64,000 nt of DNA, taken from the NCBI RefSeq assembly GCF_000364445.2, contig NZ_CP043538.1:6405302-6469301 (forward strand), in the 5' to 3' direction. Position numbers and translations under genes: made by a program. Shown one piece after another: positions 19,270 through 41,100 of this stretch. Origin of the DNA: Methylobacterium mesophilicum SR1.6/6 (lineage in GTDB: Bacteria; Pseudomonadota; Alphaproteobacteria; Rhizobiales; Beijerinckiaceae). Within the stretch, counting starts at the first letter, position 1. Each line of letters opens with the position of its first letter. Under the pieces are notes generated by a model. The model was not told where the DNA came from. It searched no databases and worked only from the letters and a program-made list of their open reading frames with translations.

Positions 19270-20331
19270 ATGTTCCGCGTCCTCTGCCTCGGCTACAGCG
19301 TCACCGAGCTGCCGGGCTATGTCGAGCGGGCCAATGCCCTGGCCGAGGCCGAGGGAAGCCCCGTGACCTTGCTGCGGAGCGGCTGGGGCGGCCACTCCCT
19401 GCCCTCCATCGCCTGCCTGATCGACGAGATCCTGGACGCGATCCCCTGCGACTCCGTCCTCCTGGAGCTGTTCACCGGCAATGTCCGCTACTTCGACGGC
19501 GCGACTATGCGGGCCTATCTCGACGACATCCTCGCGGCGACCGCCCGGCGGGACCTGCCGGTGGCCTTCCTCAACCTGCACCAGGGCGGCGTCGATTACG
19601 CGGCCGAGCCCGTGGCCGGCCTGCTCGCGGAGTACCGCGCCCTCTACGGCATCCGGGCCCTCGACGTCGCCGCCCCGGTGGCGGCGGCCGGCGCCGGCGA
19701 CATCACCTATCTCCTGAAGGACGGGACCCACGTCACGCCGGCCGGCGCCGAACTCTACGGCACCCTGGTCTACAGCTTCCTGCGCGCGCCCCTCCCGGGC
19801 CGCGCCTACGTCGCCCGGTTCCGGACCCTGCCGGGCCGGTTCGAATCCCTGCCGCTGCGTACCCGCCCCGACCTGGATTGCCGGTTCGAATTGCGGCGCA
19901 ACGGCATCCCGCTGCATTTCCTGGAGATCCCCGAGGGCCTGCGCGTCGAGGTCCCGCTCGGGCGTCCCCGCGACGTGATCGGCGTTCTGGTGACCTACGG
20001 GCCGCAGGCCGGGACGCTGACGGTCGAGGATCAGACCGGGCGCGCGCACGGCCTCGTGGCCTACGATGAATTCTCCTACTACACGCGGTCGATGTTCCGC
20101 AGCGTCCCCCTGCCGGCCGCGCGCCTGCTGAGGATCACGCAGTCGGCGCAGCGCCCGGACATCGCCCTGCGCAAGGGCACGCCGGATCCGGGCCCGCGGA
20201 TCGGGCGCGTGTCGCACATCTTCTGCCGACGCCGCCTGAGCCTCTCCGAGCGCGCCGCACGTCTCCGCCACCGCCTCTCGCGCACCCTGCGTCGCATCGC
20301 ACTGCGGCTCGCGGATGGCTGTGGGGCGTGA
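19270..20331 (+). CDS. SGNH/GDSL-type hydrolase
   Basis: A 353-residue protein whose N-terminal 190 residues fit the SGNH hydrolase fold. The nucleophile is Ser10 in LGYSVTELPGYV (a GYS variant of GDS). Block II Gly is in SGWGGHSLPS, block III Asn in LLELFTGNVRYF, and block V Asp151/His154 in LKDGTHVTP. The C-terminal 160 residues are beta-rich and end in a very basic tail (RRRLSLSERAARLRHRLSRT). There is no signal peptide. Members of this fold are esterases, often deacetylating or acylating cell-surface glycans. The substrate cannot be told. It stands alone between intergenic regions. Confidence 0.8.
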   Translation: MFRVLCLGYSVTELPGYVERANALAEAEGSPVTLLRSGWGGHSLPSIACLIDEILDAIPCDSVLLELFTGNVRYFDGATMRAYLDDILAATARRDLPVAFLNLHQGGVDYAAEPVAGLLAEYRALYGIRALDVAAPVAAAGAGDITYLLKDGTHVTPAGAELYGTLVYSFLRAPLPGRAYVARFRTLPGRFESLPLRTRPDLDCRFELRRNGIPLHFLEIPEGLRVEVPLGRPRDVIGVLVTYGPQAGTLTVEDQTGRAHGLVAYDEFSYYTRSMFRSVPLPAARLLRITQSAQRPDIALRKGTPDPGPRIGRVSHIFCRRRLSLSERAARLRHRLSRTLRRIALRLADGCGA

Positions 20332-20708
20332 GCCCGGTCCTGACCGGAGCAGGCAGCGGCGCGTTGTCGATGGCGGTCCTCTGAGACCGTCCGGCGGCCG
20401 CGAGGCTCATCGGACCGGAAGGCCGGGTTCCCGCAGACGAACGCCACGGCTCCCGACCCGATCCGAGGGCGTCGCGGACGTCGATGCCTCCAGGACAGCC
20501 AGCGATTTCCTGCGGCAGGCTCTGTGGCGCTCGACGGCCGCAACTTGTCTTACGCATGTCTGACGCGTGCGTTGTATTTATATGCGGATCGAATATATGA
20601 CGACTGCGCAAAAATATATCGTATCAAAAAACAAATATTTTGAAGACTGGATTCAAAGAATTTATCTGTGCTAAGCCCCCGCCCGAGTCGAGGCGGAGAT
20701 CAACGCGG
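20332..20708. other. Intergenic region with AT-rich promoter segment before chemoreceptor
   Basis: No gene is recognised in these 377 bases. The last 150 bases are strikingly A+T-rich for this genome. A plausible promoter is TTGTAT at 20572-20577 and TATATG at 20594-20599 with 16 bases between them. A TTG at 20640 is in frame with the chemoreceptor gene and would add 23 residues, but the ATG at 20709 gives a normal receptor N-terminus. Confidence 0.4.
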
Positions 20709-22406
20709 ATGCGGTTCTTGAGAAACGCCAAATTGACGGTGAAGATGTCTGCACCGATTCTCATCATGGTGCTGGCTAGTTCGATATTGATTTCCTATTC
20801 GATAAGTTCTTTCAAATCCATGGAGCAGAGAAACATCTATTTGGTGGACTATTATTTCAAGCGACTGGAGATGTTCGCGCAGCTCCGGGAGAAATTCCTC
20901 GACGCGGCCCTCATGAACCGCAACATCATCATCGGCCAGCCGGAGAGCGACCTCCCCCTGTATCGCAAACGCTACGAGGACTCCGTCAAGGCGGTGGCCG
21001 ACAGCATCGAGACGCTGGCGGCGGGTTCCCGGCGAAAGGAGGTTCAGGATATCCAGCGCACCATCGGCAGGATAGCCCGGGATTATTTCGACCTGCTCGA
21101 CCGCGCCAACGCCCTCGCCCTCCGGAACGACAGGGCCGCGGCCATCCAGGTCGGCCTCGTCGCGGGCCGCGACATCCGGGCCCGGTTCGAGAGGGCGGCC
21201 CAGGATTACGAGGCGCTGGCGACGGCCCGCCTCGGCGAGGCGAAGATCGCCACCCAGCAGGAGGCCGAGCAGGCGCGGACGGTGCTGATCGGCTCCGCCC
21301 TGGTGGGCCTGCTCGCCGCCCTGGGCCTCTCCGCGGCCATCGTCATGGTCGGCGTGACGCGGCCCCTGCACCGCCTCGTCGCCGTGCTGCAGCGCATGGC
21401 CCAGGGCGACATCGAGGCCACGATCGCGGAGGCGCGGCGGGGCGACGAGATCGGGACGGTCGGCCGGGCGGTCGAGGCGATCAAGGCCATGGTCGCCCGC
21501 ACCGCCGCCGCCGAGGCCGAGCGCAGGCGGCTCGCGGATGCCGGAGCCGCCCGGGTGCGCAAGGACGCCATGATGGGCCTGGCCCGGACCTTCGAGGAGG
21601 CGGTGGCCAAGATCGTGCACCGCGTCTCCTCCTCGGCGAATGAACTCGAGGGCACCGCCCACCAGATGACCGAGACCGCCCGGGAGACGGCCATCCAATC
21701 CGGCGCGGTGGCGACGGCGGCGGAGGAGGCCGCCGTCAACATCAACACCGTCGCGGCCTCGACCGAGCGGCTCGGCAGCGCCATCCTGGCGATCGGCCAC
21801 CAGGCAAGCGGCTCGTCCGAACTCGCCCAGCAGGCGGTCGGCGAGGCCGACCAGACCGCCGGCCTCGTGTCCGAGCTGCAGGCGGCGGCCGCCGAGATCG
21901 GCGACGTTGTGCGGCTGATCTCGTCCATCGCCGGCCAGACCAACCTGCTGGCGCTCAACGCCACGATCGAGGCGGCCCGCGCCGGCGAGGCCGGCCGCGG
22001 CTTCGCCGTGGTGGCGGGCGAGGTGAAGGATCTCGCCGAGAAGACCGCCAAGGCGACCGACGGGATCGCCGCGCAGATCGGGCGGATCCAGGGCGTGACC
22101 GGCGCCGCGGTCGCGGCGATCGGCACGATCATCGCGCGGATCCGCGAGATCAACGGGGTCGCGATCGCGATCGCCGCGGCCGTGGAGGAGCAGGGCGCGG
22201 CGACCCAGGAGATCGTGCGCAACATCGCCCACGCGACGCGGGGTGCCACCGAGGTGACCGGCACGATCGCCGGCGTCGCCGAGGCGTCGGAGCGGACGGG
22301 GGTCGCGGCCGATCACGTGCTCACGGCCGCCACCGCCCTGTCGCGCCAGTCCGAGCGGCTCTCGGCGGAGGTTGGCCGCTTCCTGGTCGGCGTCCGCGCC
22401 GCCTGA
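20709..22406 (+). CDS. Methyl-accepting chemotaxis protein
   Basis: A 565-residue transmembrane chemoreceptor. Membrane helix 1 is at about residues 13-33, followed by a helical periplasmic domain of four-helix-bundle (4HB_MCP) type. Membrane helix 2 is at about 192-215, then HAMP ([17 protein letters not shown]). The signalling domain carries the kinase-contacting hairpin tip [20 protein letters not shown] and [18 protein letters not shown]. No pentapeptide tether for CheR is evident at the C-terminus. No che genes are nearby, so it is an orphan receptor that would feed a chemotaxis array encoded elsewhere. The ligand is unknown. Confidence 0.95.
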   Translation: MRFLRNAKLTVKMSAPILIMVLASSILISYSISSFKSMEQRNIYLVDYYFKRLEMFAQLREKFLDAALMNRNIIIGQPESDLPLYRKRYEDSVKAVADSIETLAAGSRRKEVQDIQRTIGRIARDYFDLLDRANALALRNDRAAAIQVGLVAGRDIRARFERAAQDYEALATARLGEAKIATQQEAEQARTVLIGSALVGLLAALGLSAAIVMVGVTRPLHRLVAVLQRMAQGDIEATIAEARRGDEIGTVGRAVEAIKAMVARTAAAEAERRRLADAGAARVRKDAMMGLARTFEEAVAKIVHRVSSSANELEGTAHQMTETARETAIQSGAVATAAEEAAVNINTVAASTERLGSAILAIGHQASGSSELAQQAVGEADQTAGLVSELQAAAAEIGDVVRLISSIAGQTNLLALNATIEAARAGEAGRGFAVVAGEVKDLAEKTAKATDGIAAQIGRIQGVTGAAVAAIGTIIARIREINGVAIAIAAAVEEQGAATQEIVRNIAHATRGATEVTGTIAGVAEASERTGVAADHVLTAATALSRQSERLSAEVGRFLVGVRAA

Positions 22407-22450
22407 GAGCCGCGGGGCCTTCCGAAGACGGCGGACGTCCGCACGGCCGA

Positions 22451-22469
22451 CCCGCCCCTCGGGGGCGGG
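22451..22469. terminator. GC-rich hairpin between convergent MCP and glgP genes
   Basis: CCCGCCCC (22451-22458) and GGGGCGGG (22462-22469) form a perfect 8-base stem with a 3-base loop, exactly between the two convergent stop codons. There is no T-run on either side, so intrinsic termination is uncertain. It may act as an RNA 3' end stabiliser or a bidirectional terminator. Confidence 0.4.
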
Positions 22470-22477
22470 CCGGGGGC

Positions 22478-25060
<2,583 letters not shown>

Positions 25061-25402
25061 AAGTCTGATCCCCGGATTCTCTGCCGGGGCGTCGTGGGCG
25101 GATTATCTCTCGTGATGGATTGCCGCCGCATGAACGGACCGGCAATCCGTGCCCCGAAGCGTCCGAGTGTGCGGTCGGCTTCCGGCGAAGTCGTGGCAGC
25201 GCCGCTCCAGCGCGGCGCGCGGGCACGTCCGGGAACATATGGCAGGCCATCGTGACATTCCAGTCACAGGCCCTGCATACCTCTACGTAGAGCCTCCGCG
25301 GCTTCGGACGGCTTCGGACCGCCGCGCGGCGGCGGTCGCCAGCGCGCGGGTCTGCGGGTAACCCTGGCGGCGGCCTTGGGCCGGCAAGACGAGAGGGGCA
25401 GC
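25061..25402. other. Divergent intergenic region glgP / GH13 alpha-glucosidase
   Basis: These 342 bases separate two divergent genes and must hold both promoters. No gene is seen. A short A+T-richer patch with CATATGG and a CTCTACGTAGAG palindrome (25281-25292) is the only notable sequence. No known operator was recognised. Confidence 0.35.
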
Positions 25403-26986
25403 ATGACCGAGACCGTCTGGTGGAAGCGCGGGACCGTCTACCAAGTCTATCCCCGCTCCTTTCAGGACACGAACGGTGACGGCGTCGGCGACCTGCCGGG
25501 GATCACGGCGCGCCTGGACTACCTCGCGTGGCTCGGCGTCGACGCCGTGTGGATCTCGCCGGTCTACCCCTCGCCCATGGCGGATTTCGGCTACGACGTG
25601 GCCGATTACTGCGGGATCGACCCGCTGTTCGGAACGCTGGCGGATTTCGACGTCCTGATCGCCGAGGCCCACCGGCGCCGGCTGAAGGTGATCCTCGACT
25701 TCGTGCCGAACCACTCCTCGATCGCGCATTCCTGGTTCGCGGAGAGCCGGTCGTCGCGGTCGAGCCCGAAGCGGGACTGGTATATCTGGCGCGATCCCGC
25801 CCCCGGCGGCGGCCCGCCCAACAACTGGCTGTCGAACTTCGGCGGCCCGGCCTGGACGCTGGATGAGGCCAGCGGTCAGTACTACTACCACGCCTTCCTG
25901 AAGGAGCAGCCGGACCTCAACTGGCGCAATCCCGCCGTGCGGGACGCCATGCACGACGTGCTCCGCTTCTGGCTGGAGCGCGGAGTCGACGGGTTCCGGG
26001 TCGACGTGATCTGGCACCTGATGAAGGATGCGGGGTTTCGCGACAACCCGGCCAATCCCGACTACGCGCCGGGCTCGCCCGAGATCAACCGCTTCACCCA
26101 GGTCTACTCCGCCGACCGGCCGGAGATCTTCGACGTGATCGCCGGGATGCGGTCGGTGCTGCGCCAGTACGGCGAGCGGGTGCTGATCGGCGAAATCTAC
26201 CTGCCGGTGGAGCGGCTGGTGGCCTATTACGGACCGGACCTCACCGGGGCCGACCTGCCGTTCAACTTCCAGCTGATCCAGACGCCCTGGCGGGCCGACG
26301 CGGTGGCTGAGCTGGTGGCCGATTACGAGGCGGCCCTGCCCGAGGGCGGCTGGCCGAACTGGGTGCTGGGCAATCATGACCAGCCGCGCATCGCCGCGCG
26401 GGTCGGCGCCGATCAGGCCCGCATCGCCGCGATGCTGCTGCTCACCTTGCGCGGCACGCCGACCCTCTATTACGGCGACGAGATCGGCCTCGGCCACGTG
26501 CCGATCCCGCCCGGGCGCGCCCGCGACCCGTGGGAGCACAACGAGCCCGGGCACGGCCGCGACCCGGAGCGCACGCCGATGCAGTGGGACGACGGCCCGA
26601 ACGCGGGCTTCTCCGCCGCCGAACCCTGGCTGCCGCTCGCCGAGGATTGGGAGACCCGCAACGTCGAGGCGCAGCGCTCGGACCCGGCCTCGATGCTCAC
26701 CCTGCACCGGCGTCTGCTGGCCCTGCGCCGCGACCACGCGGCGTTGTCCGTCGGCGGATACCGGGCGCTGCCGCCGGGGGGGACGGAGGTGTTCGCCTAC
26801 GAGCGGTTCGCCGAGGATCAGGTTCTGCGCGTGATCCTGAACTTCGGCGGGTCGGCGCAGGACCTCCCTCTGCCCGAGGGCGACTGGACAATCCTGCTCT
26901 CGACCCGCGCCGGGCGGGCGGGCGAGCGGACCGCCTCCACCCTGATCCTCGATGCCGCCGAAGGGGTGATCCTGAGCCGCGCCTGA
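25403..26986 (+). CDS. GH13 alpha-glucosidase
   Basis: A 527-residue glycoside hydrolase of the oligo-1,6-glucosidase/alpha-glucosidase branch of GH13. WWKRGTVYQVYPRSFQDTNG opens the (beta/alpha)8 barrel. The catalytic set is visible: nucleophile Asp in GFRVDVIWHL, acid/base Glu in LIGEIYLP, and the stabilising Asp in VLGNHDQPRI. GDEIGLGHVPIP and TPMQWD match the family. It hydrolyses terminal alpha-glucosidic bonds in malto-oligosaccharides, sucrose or similar sugars; exact specificity is not decidable here. No signal peptide is present. It is codirectional with glgA, 143 bases upstream of it. Confidence 0.92.
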   Translation: MTETVWWKRGTVYQVYPRSFQDTNGDGVGDLPGITARLDYLAWLGVDAVWISPVYPSPMADFGYDVADYCGIDPLFGTLADFDVLIAEAHRRRLKVILDFVPNHSSIAHSWFAESRSSRSSPKRDWYIWRDPAPGGGPPNNWLSNFGGPAWTLDEASGQYYYHAFLKEQPDLNWRNPAVRDAMHDVLRFWLERGVDGFRVDVIWHLMKDAGFRDNPANPDYAPGSPEINRFTQVYSADRPEIFDVIAGMRSVLRQYGERVLIGEIYLPVERLVAYYGPDLTGADLPFNFQLIQTPWRADAVAELVADYEAALPEGGWPNWVLGNHDQPRIAARVGADQARIAAMLLLTLRGTPTLYYGDEIGLGHVPIPPGRARDPWEHNEPGHGRDPERTPMQWDDGPNAGFSAAEPWLPLAEDWETRNVEAQRSDPASMLTLHRRLLALRRDHAALSVGGYRALPPGGTEVFAYERFAEDQVLRVILNFGGSAQDLPLPEGDWTILLSTRAGRAGERTASTLILDAAEGVILSRA

Positions 26987-27129
26987 GAAGCCGCGCCTGA
27001 GGGTATTCGGCGGTTCTCGCACGATTTCCGCGGTGATTTCTTGCCGCAGTGCGGTATGGGTAACGTCGGCTTAAGGATGCCGGTGGCCTAGTTTGTGCGT
27101 CGCAACGGAACCGTCGCGGCGGAGGAGCA

Positions 27130-28752
27130 TTGACCGTGGTTGAGATCGCGACAGCCGTGCCTGCCCGATCCTCTGCCAGACCGGGGCATTCCGCCCGGCC
27201 AGGATCGGTTTCAATGCTCGATGCGCGTCTCGGTGGTGCCTTCGCCGAGTGGTCTGCCGGCGCGGGTGACAACATCCGGCACGCAGCAATCCCGGCCCGC
27301 CCGGCCTCGCTGCGCCGCCGTATCCTGTACGCCACGCCCGAGATGGCGGATTTCGTGAAGACCGGCGGCCTCGGCGAGGTTTCGGCCGCCCTGCCCCGGG
27401 CCCTGGTGCCGCATTACGATATCCGCGTCCTGATCCCCGGTTACCGGCAGGTGCGCGCCGCCTTCCCGGAGATCCCGGTGGTGGCCCGGCTCGACGGCTT
27501 CGCGGGCGTCCCGCCCTGCGACCTCGGCCTCGTGGAGGCGGCCGACGGGCTGCGCATCTACGTCCTGCTGAGCCCCGATCTCTACGAGCGCGACGGTACG
27601 CCCTACGGCGACCAGAACGGCGATTTCGGCGACAACGACCTGCGCTTCGCCCGCCTCAGCCTCGCGGCGGCGGACCTCGCCGCCGGCGCCGATCCCGACT
27701 GGGCGGCCGACCTCCTGCACCTCAACGACTGGCAGGCGGCGCTCGCCCCCGCCTACCTCGCCTGGCGCGGCCGGCGGGTCCCGAGCGTGCTGACGATCCA
27801 CAACCTCGCCTACCAGGGCCTGTTTCCCCGGGACGCCCTGCCCCGCCTCGGCGTGCCCGATTCCGCCTTCCAGGTGGACGGCGCCGAGTTCTACGGGCAG
27901 CTCTCCTTCCTGAAGGCCGGCATCTTCTACGCCTCGCAGGTCACCACGGTGAGCGAGACCTACGCGCGGGAGATTCAGACCCCCGAGATGGGCTGCGGCC
28001 TCGACGGGCTGCTGCGCACCCGCGCCGGCCAGGGCCGGCTCGCCGGCATCCTCAACGGCATCGACGAGACCTGGGACCCGAGCACCGACCCGCACCTCGC
28101 CACGCGCTTCGAGGTCGACGACTGGAAGGGCAAGCGGGCGAACGCCGAGGCGGTGCGCCGGCAGTTCGGCCTGGCGGTCTCCCGCGGGCCGCTCTTCGCC
28201 ATCGTGTCGCGCCTCGTCCACCAGAAGGGGATCGATCTGAGCCTGCAGGCGGCCGAGGCCATCGTGGCCGAGGGCGGCCAGCTCGTGGTGATCGGCCAGG
28301 GCGAGGGCCGGTTCGAGCAGGCCCTGCGCGGGCTCGCCAAGCGCCATCCCGACGCGGTCGGGGTGCATGTCGGCTTCGAGGAGGCGCAGGCCCGGCGGAT
28401 GTTCGCCGGCAGCGACTTCCTGCTGATGCCCTCGCGCTTCGAGCCCTGCGGGCTGGCCCAGATGTACGCGCAGCGCTTCGGCTCCCTGCCGATCGTGCGG
28501 CGGACCGGCGGCCTCGCCGACACGGTCGAGGACGGGGTGACGGGCTTCACCTTCGGGGAGGCCTCGGCGGCGTCCTTCGGGGCGGCTTTGCGGCGGGCGC
28601 TGGAGGCCTTCGGCCAGAAGAAGCGCCTCAACGCCATGCGGCGGCGGGCCATGGCGGCCCGCTTCGGCTGGGATCAGGCCGCCGACAACTATGCCGGGCT
28701 GTACGGGCGGGCGATCGGCAACAGCGTCGGGCTGCGCTGGCGGGCGGCGTAA
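27130..28752 (+). CDS. glgA: Glycogen synthase (ADP-glucose)
   Basis: A 540-residue GT5 glycogen synthase adding glucose from ADP-glucose to the growing alpha-1,4-glucan. The nucleotide-sugar-binding motif KTGGLGEV begins at Lys77, and VLTIHNLAYQG, LNGIDETWDP, FAIVSRLVHQKGIDL, LLMPSRFEPCGLAQM and RRTGGLADTV follow. Relative to E. coli GlgA the N-terminus is about 60 residues longer. The TTG at 27130 has an excellent GGAGGAG ribosome-binding site, supporting the long form; an ATG at 27214 is an alternative. No glgC (ADP-glucose pyrophosphorylase) is in the window, so its donor must come from elsewhere. Confidence 0.96.
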   Translation: MTVVEIATAVPARSSARPGHSARPGSVSMLDARLGGAFAEWSAGAGDNIRHAAIPARPASLRRRILYATPEMADFVKTGGLGEVSAALPRALVPHYDIRVLIPGYRQVRAAFPEIPVVARLDGFAGVPPCDLGLVEAADGLRIYVLLSPDLYERDGTPYGDQNGDFGDNDLRFARLSLAAADLAAGADPDWAADLLHLNDWQAALAPAYLAWRGRRVPSVLTIHNLAYQGLFPRDALPRLGVPDSAFQVDGAEFYGQLSFLKAGIFYASQVTTVSETYAREIQTPEMGCGLDGLLRTRAGQGRLAGILNGIDETWDPSTDPHLATRFEVDDWKGKRANAEAVRRQFGLAVSRGPLFAIVSRLVHQKGIDLSLQAAEAIVAEGGQLVVIGQGEGRFEQALRGLAKRHPDAVGVHVGFEEAQARRMFAGSDFLLMPSRFEPCGLAQMYAQRFGSLPIVRRTGGLADTVEDGVTGFTFGEASAASFGAALRRALEAFGQKKRLNAMRRRAMAARFGWDQAADNYAGLYGRAIGNSVGLRWRAA

Positions 28753-28776
28753 AAGGCGCCCAACGGTCCTGCGATC

Positions 28777-28803
28777 CTCCCTCCCCCGCAAGGGGGGAGG
28801 GAG
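28777..28803. terminator. Perfect hairpin between convergent glgA and glgB
   Basis: CTCCCTCCCCC (28777-28787) and GGGGGAGGGAG (28793-28803) form an 11-base perfect stem with a 5-base loop, exactly between the stops of glgA and glgB. No T-run follows. A similar but less perfect CCCTCCCCCGC..GGGGGG element lies at about 45027-45049, after treZ on the other side of its start, so this may also be a member of a repeat family. Confidence 0.5.
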
Positions 28804-28823
28804 ACGCGCGGTGCGCGTGAGTC

Positions 28824-34381
<5,558 letters not shown>

Positions 34382-34530
34382 CGCGTCGCTGCCTCATCGG
34401 TCGAATCTGACGGAACCGGCGGGGGGACCGGCCGGGACGCGGGCGGTGGGCCGCCGCGCGGGGTGCAATGGTCGGCGACGGACAAGCCGCCGCCGGTCTC
34501 ACGTGTCATGGTCGAGTGCCACGGGCGGCC

Positions 34531-37926
<3,396 letters not shown>

Positions 37927-38065
37927 GCGGCCCCTCGGCTCCCCTTCCCTGTGTCGTAACGCCCGAACCGCGCGGGTGTGCCGCGCGGATCGGCCCGACA
38001 TGTCTCAGCAGAGTTGCGTGACACGGCTGCGGAGGGAGAGCAGGTCGAAACACCCCGACCGCCGC

Positions 38066-38153
38066 CGTCCCTGCGAGCGCAGCGAAGCAATCCAGAAGCG
38101 CCACGCCTGCCGAGGTCGCGTGTCCCTGGATCGCTTCGCTGCGCCCGCGACGA
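38066..38153. repeat. Palindromic intergenic repeat, class A copy 1
   Basis: CGTCCCTGCGAGCGCAGCGA (from 38066) continuing to TCCAG at 38094 is mirrored by CTGGATCGCTTCGCTGCG from 38126. The element lies between malQ-treY and glgE on the same strand. Two close relatives occur at 51513-51604 and 54412-54498. Confidence 0.75.
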
Positions 38154-38161
38154 CAAAGGGA

Positions 38162-41100
38162 TCACGCGTCCCGCCGCAGCATCGCGTAGGGCAGGTCGCG
38201 CAGGAGGGTGCCGAGATCGGCCCCGTCGCCTTCCCCCTGCCCTTCGATCACCCGCCCCGTCGCGAGATCCCGCCAGCGGGTCCCCGCGCCGAGATCGACC
38301 CGGGTGCCCGCGAAGGCCTCCCCCGACCAGACCGCCTCCCCGACGAAGCCCGCCACCAGCCGCGGCACCGCCACGAACAGGTCGCCGCCCTCCTGGCCGG
38401 GATCGGTCCGCCGGTAGGCGAGCACGTGGTCGGCGCGCGGACCCGTCGCGTCGACCGGCTCGTAGGCGGCGCTCGCATAAAAATCCGGGCGTTCGGACCG
38501 CTCGGCGAGGAGCCGCGTCAGGGTCGCCTGCTTGACCCGCCCGTCCGGCCAGTGCGCCAGAAGCGCCGCCGGTTCGCCGCCCTCTTCCAGCATCCGCTCC
38601 AGGGCCGGGTAGTCCACCGGGCGGCGGTTGTCGGGATCGACGAAGGAGAAGTCCCAGATTTCCGTGCCCTGGTAGGTGTCGGGAAGGCCCGGCAGGGTGC
38701 ATTTCAGGACCGTCCGGCCGAGGCTCGCCAGCATGCCGAGATGGGCGAGCCGCCGGGCGAAGGGCCGGAGCTCCGCCAAGAAATCCGAGCCCGGGGCGAT
38801 CAGCGCCGTAAACAGCTTCCGGACCGCGCCCTCGTAGACGTCGTCGACGTTGACCCAGCTCGACCGGCGCTTGCCCTCGCGCATGGCCTTCTCGCCATAG
38901 GCGATCAGACGATCGCGGAAAGCCTCGATCGCCCCGGGCTCATCCCGCTCCAGAAGCTCCAGCGGCCAGGCGCCCAGGATCGCCTGGAAGAACATCCACT
39001 GGTCGTTGGCGTCGGGGGCCGGCTCGCCGTCGATGCGCGCGAGGTGGGGACCGGCCGTCCGCTGCCACAGGTCCCAGGCCTTGGCCCATTCCTCGGGGAT
39101 CTCCGAGAGGGCGAGGAGCCGCGTGCGGGCATCCTCGCCGCGCTTGGTGTCGTGGGTCGCGGTGGTGATCATGGCGCTCGGCCAGTCGCGGGCGCGGGCG
39201 GTCTGGAGGTCGTGGAAGTGCTCGGCGTCGATGCCGTACTCGCCCGGATCGCCGCCGACCTCGTTGAGGCCGAGGAGACAGGCGTAGCGGTAGAACAGCG
39301 TGTCCTCCAGGCTCTTGGCCATGACCGGGCCGGTGAGCTGCTGGAACCGGCGGCGGAAGCGCAGGGCAACCCGCGGGTCCGGCCGGCCGGGGCCCGACGT
39401 CTCGATCCGCCCGAGCAGGACGTCGGCGGCGAAGTCGTGGACCGAGCGGTCCGGCAGGCTCGACCAGCGCTTGGCCTTGGCGACGGCCCCCTCGATCAGG
39501 CGCACGTCCTCGGGCTCGACCTCCCCCTCCTCCAGCTCCGGCGGCAGGTAGCTGCGGTAGGTCGGGAAGCGCGCGATGATCTCGATCAGCGCCCGGCGCA
39601 GCGCGTTGACGGTGAAGTCGCGGGTGCGCCGGTCGGCGTCGGCGACCTCCTTCAGGTCGGAGGTCAGCACCTCCAATTCGCTCGCGAAGCTGATCTCCAG
39701 GATCTCGGCCTTGGCGGCGCGGAGCTGGAAGCCGTAGGGCTCGTCGAAGCCCGTGGCCCAGGTGTAGAGCCGCTCGACCTTCCCGCGCCGGGACTTGTCG
39801 ACCAGGATCCCGTCGAGCTGGTTGAGGACGTCGTAGCCCGTGGTCCCGGCGACCGGCCAGGGCCGCAGCCGCTCGCCCGGCTCCAGGATCTTTTCCACCA
39901 CCACGTAGAAGCCCGGTCCGACCGCCGCCTGGAGCGCCCGCGCGTAGCCCAGCGGGTCGGCGAGGCCGTCGATGTGGTCGATGCGCAGGCCGTCGATCCG
40001 GCCCTCGCGGACGTGCCGGAACACGGTCTCGTGCGAGCGGTGGAAGATGTCGGACAGCTCGACCCGTAGCCCGGCCAGAGAATTCACGTCGAAGAAGCGG
40101 CGGTAGTTGATGTCGCTCGACGCCACCCGCCAGTGGGCCAGCCGGTAGGCCTGCGCCTCCAGCAGCCGGTGCAGCGGCCCGAAACTGTCCGGGCGGCCCT
40201 TGAAGCCGTTGAGCAGCGCCAGCGTGCTGGCGGTGGCCTCCTGGATCAGCGGCGACACGCCGTAGATCTCGGCGAGCCGGCGCTTCAGGCCCTCGGCCTC
40301 CTCAGGAAAGCTCCTTCTGCGGGTCTCGTCGGGGTCGATGGACATCGCCCGCAGCCGCTCGGAGATGGCGAGCAATTCCGCGGTGGTGTCGTCGTCCACG
40401 GCCCCGATGGCGGCGATCACCCGGTTGAGGATCGTCGGGTAGCTCAAGGGGCGGATCGGCAGCTGGTGCTCGTAGTGCCAGACGCTGAAGGCGCCCTTGT
40501 CGGGGTCGAATTTCAGCTCCAGCGTGCCCTTCTCCAGGGCTTCGCCGTAGCGGTCGCCGAGGAACGGGATCACGAGGTTGCGCCCGGCCCCGAGCCGCTG
40601 CCAGTCGATGTCGAAGGCGTCGGCGAACGGCGACAGCGAGCCCCATTCAAGCACCGAGAGCCACCACGGGTTGTCGGCGCCGCCGACGCCCATGTGGTTC
40701 GGGACGATGTCGAGCAGCAGCTTCATCCCGTGGGCGTGCAGCGTCTCGGAGAGCCGGATGAAGCCCTCTTCGCCGCCGAGTTCCGGGTTGATCGCGCCGT
40801 GGTCGACGATGTCGTAGCCGTGGGTCGAGCCGGGCCGCGCCGTCTGGAGCGGCGAGGCGTAGACGTGGCTGATCCCGAGCCGGCGCAGGTAGGGGACGAT
40901 CCGGCCCGCATCCGCGAAGGTGAAGTCCTTGTGGAACTGCAGCCGGTAGGTCGACCGCGGCGGCGGCGCGGCGAGGCGCGCGGCGCCCGAGCGCGGGCCG
41001 CGCGCTTCGGCCGAGAGGGCGGCCGCGAGCTTCGCCAGGGGGCCGCCGGGGGCGGCGATGTCCACGAGGTCCCGGTCGAGCTTGCGCCGCCAGTTCGGGT

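Noticed and set aside
19831..19860. GGTTCGAATCC-like sequence resembling a tRNA T-arm
   Set aside because: It lies inside the SGNH hydrolase coding sequence and no acceptor or anticodon arms can be folded around it.
38001..38104. Extension of glgE upstream to 38001
   Set aside because: The extra residues run into the palindromic repeat region and are Arg/His-rich noise; the ATG at 37926 has a ribosome-binding site.
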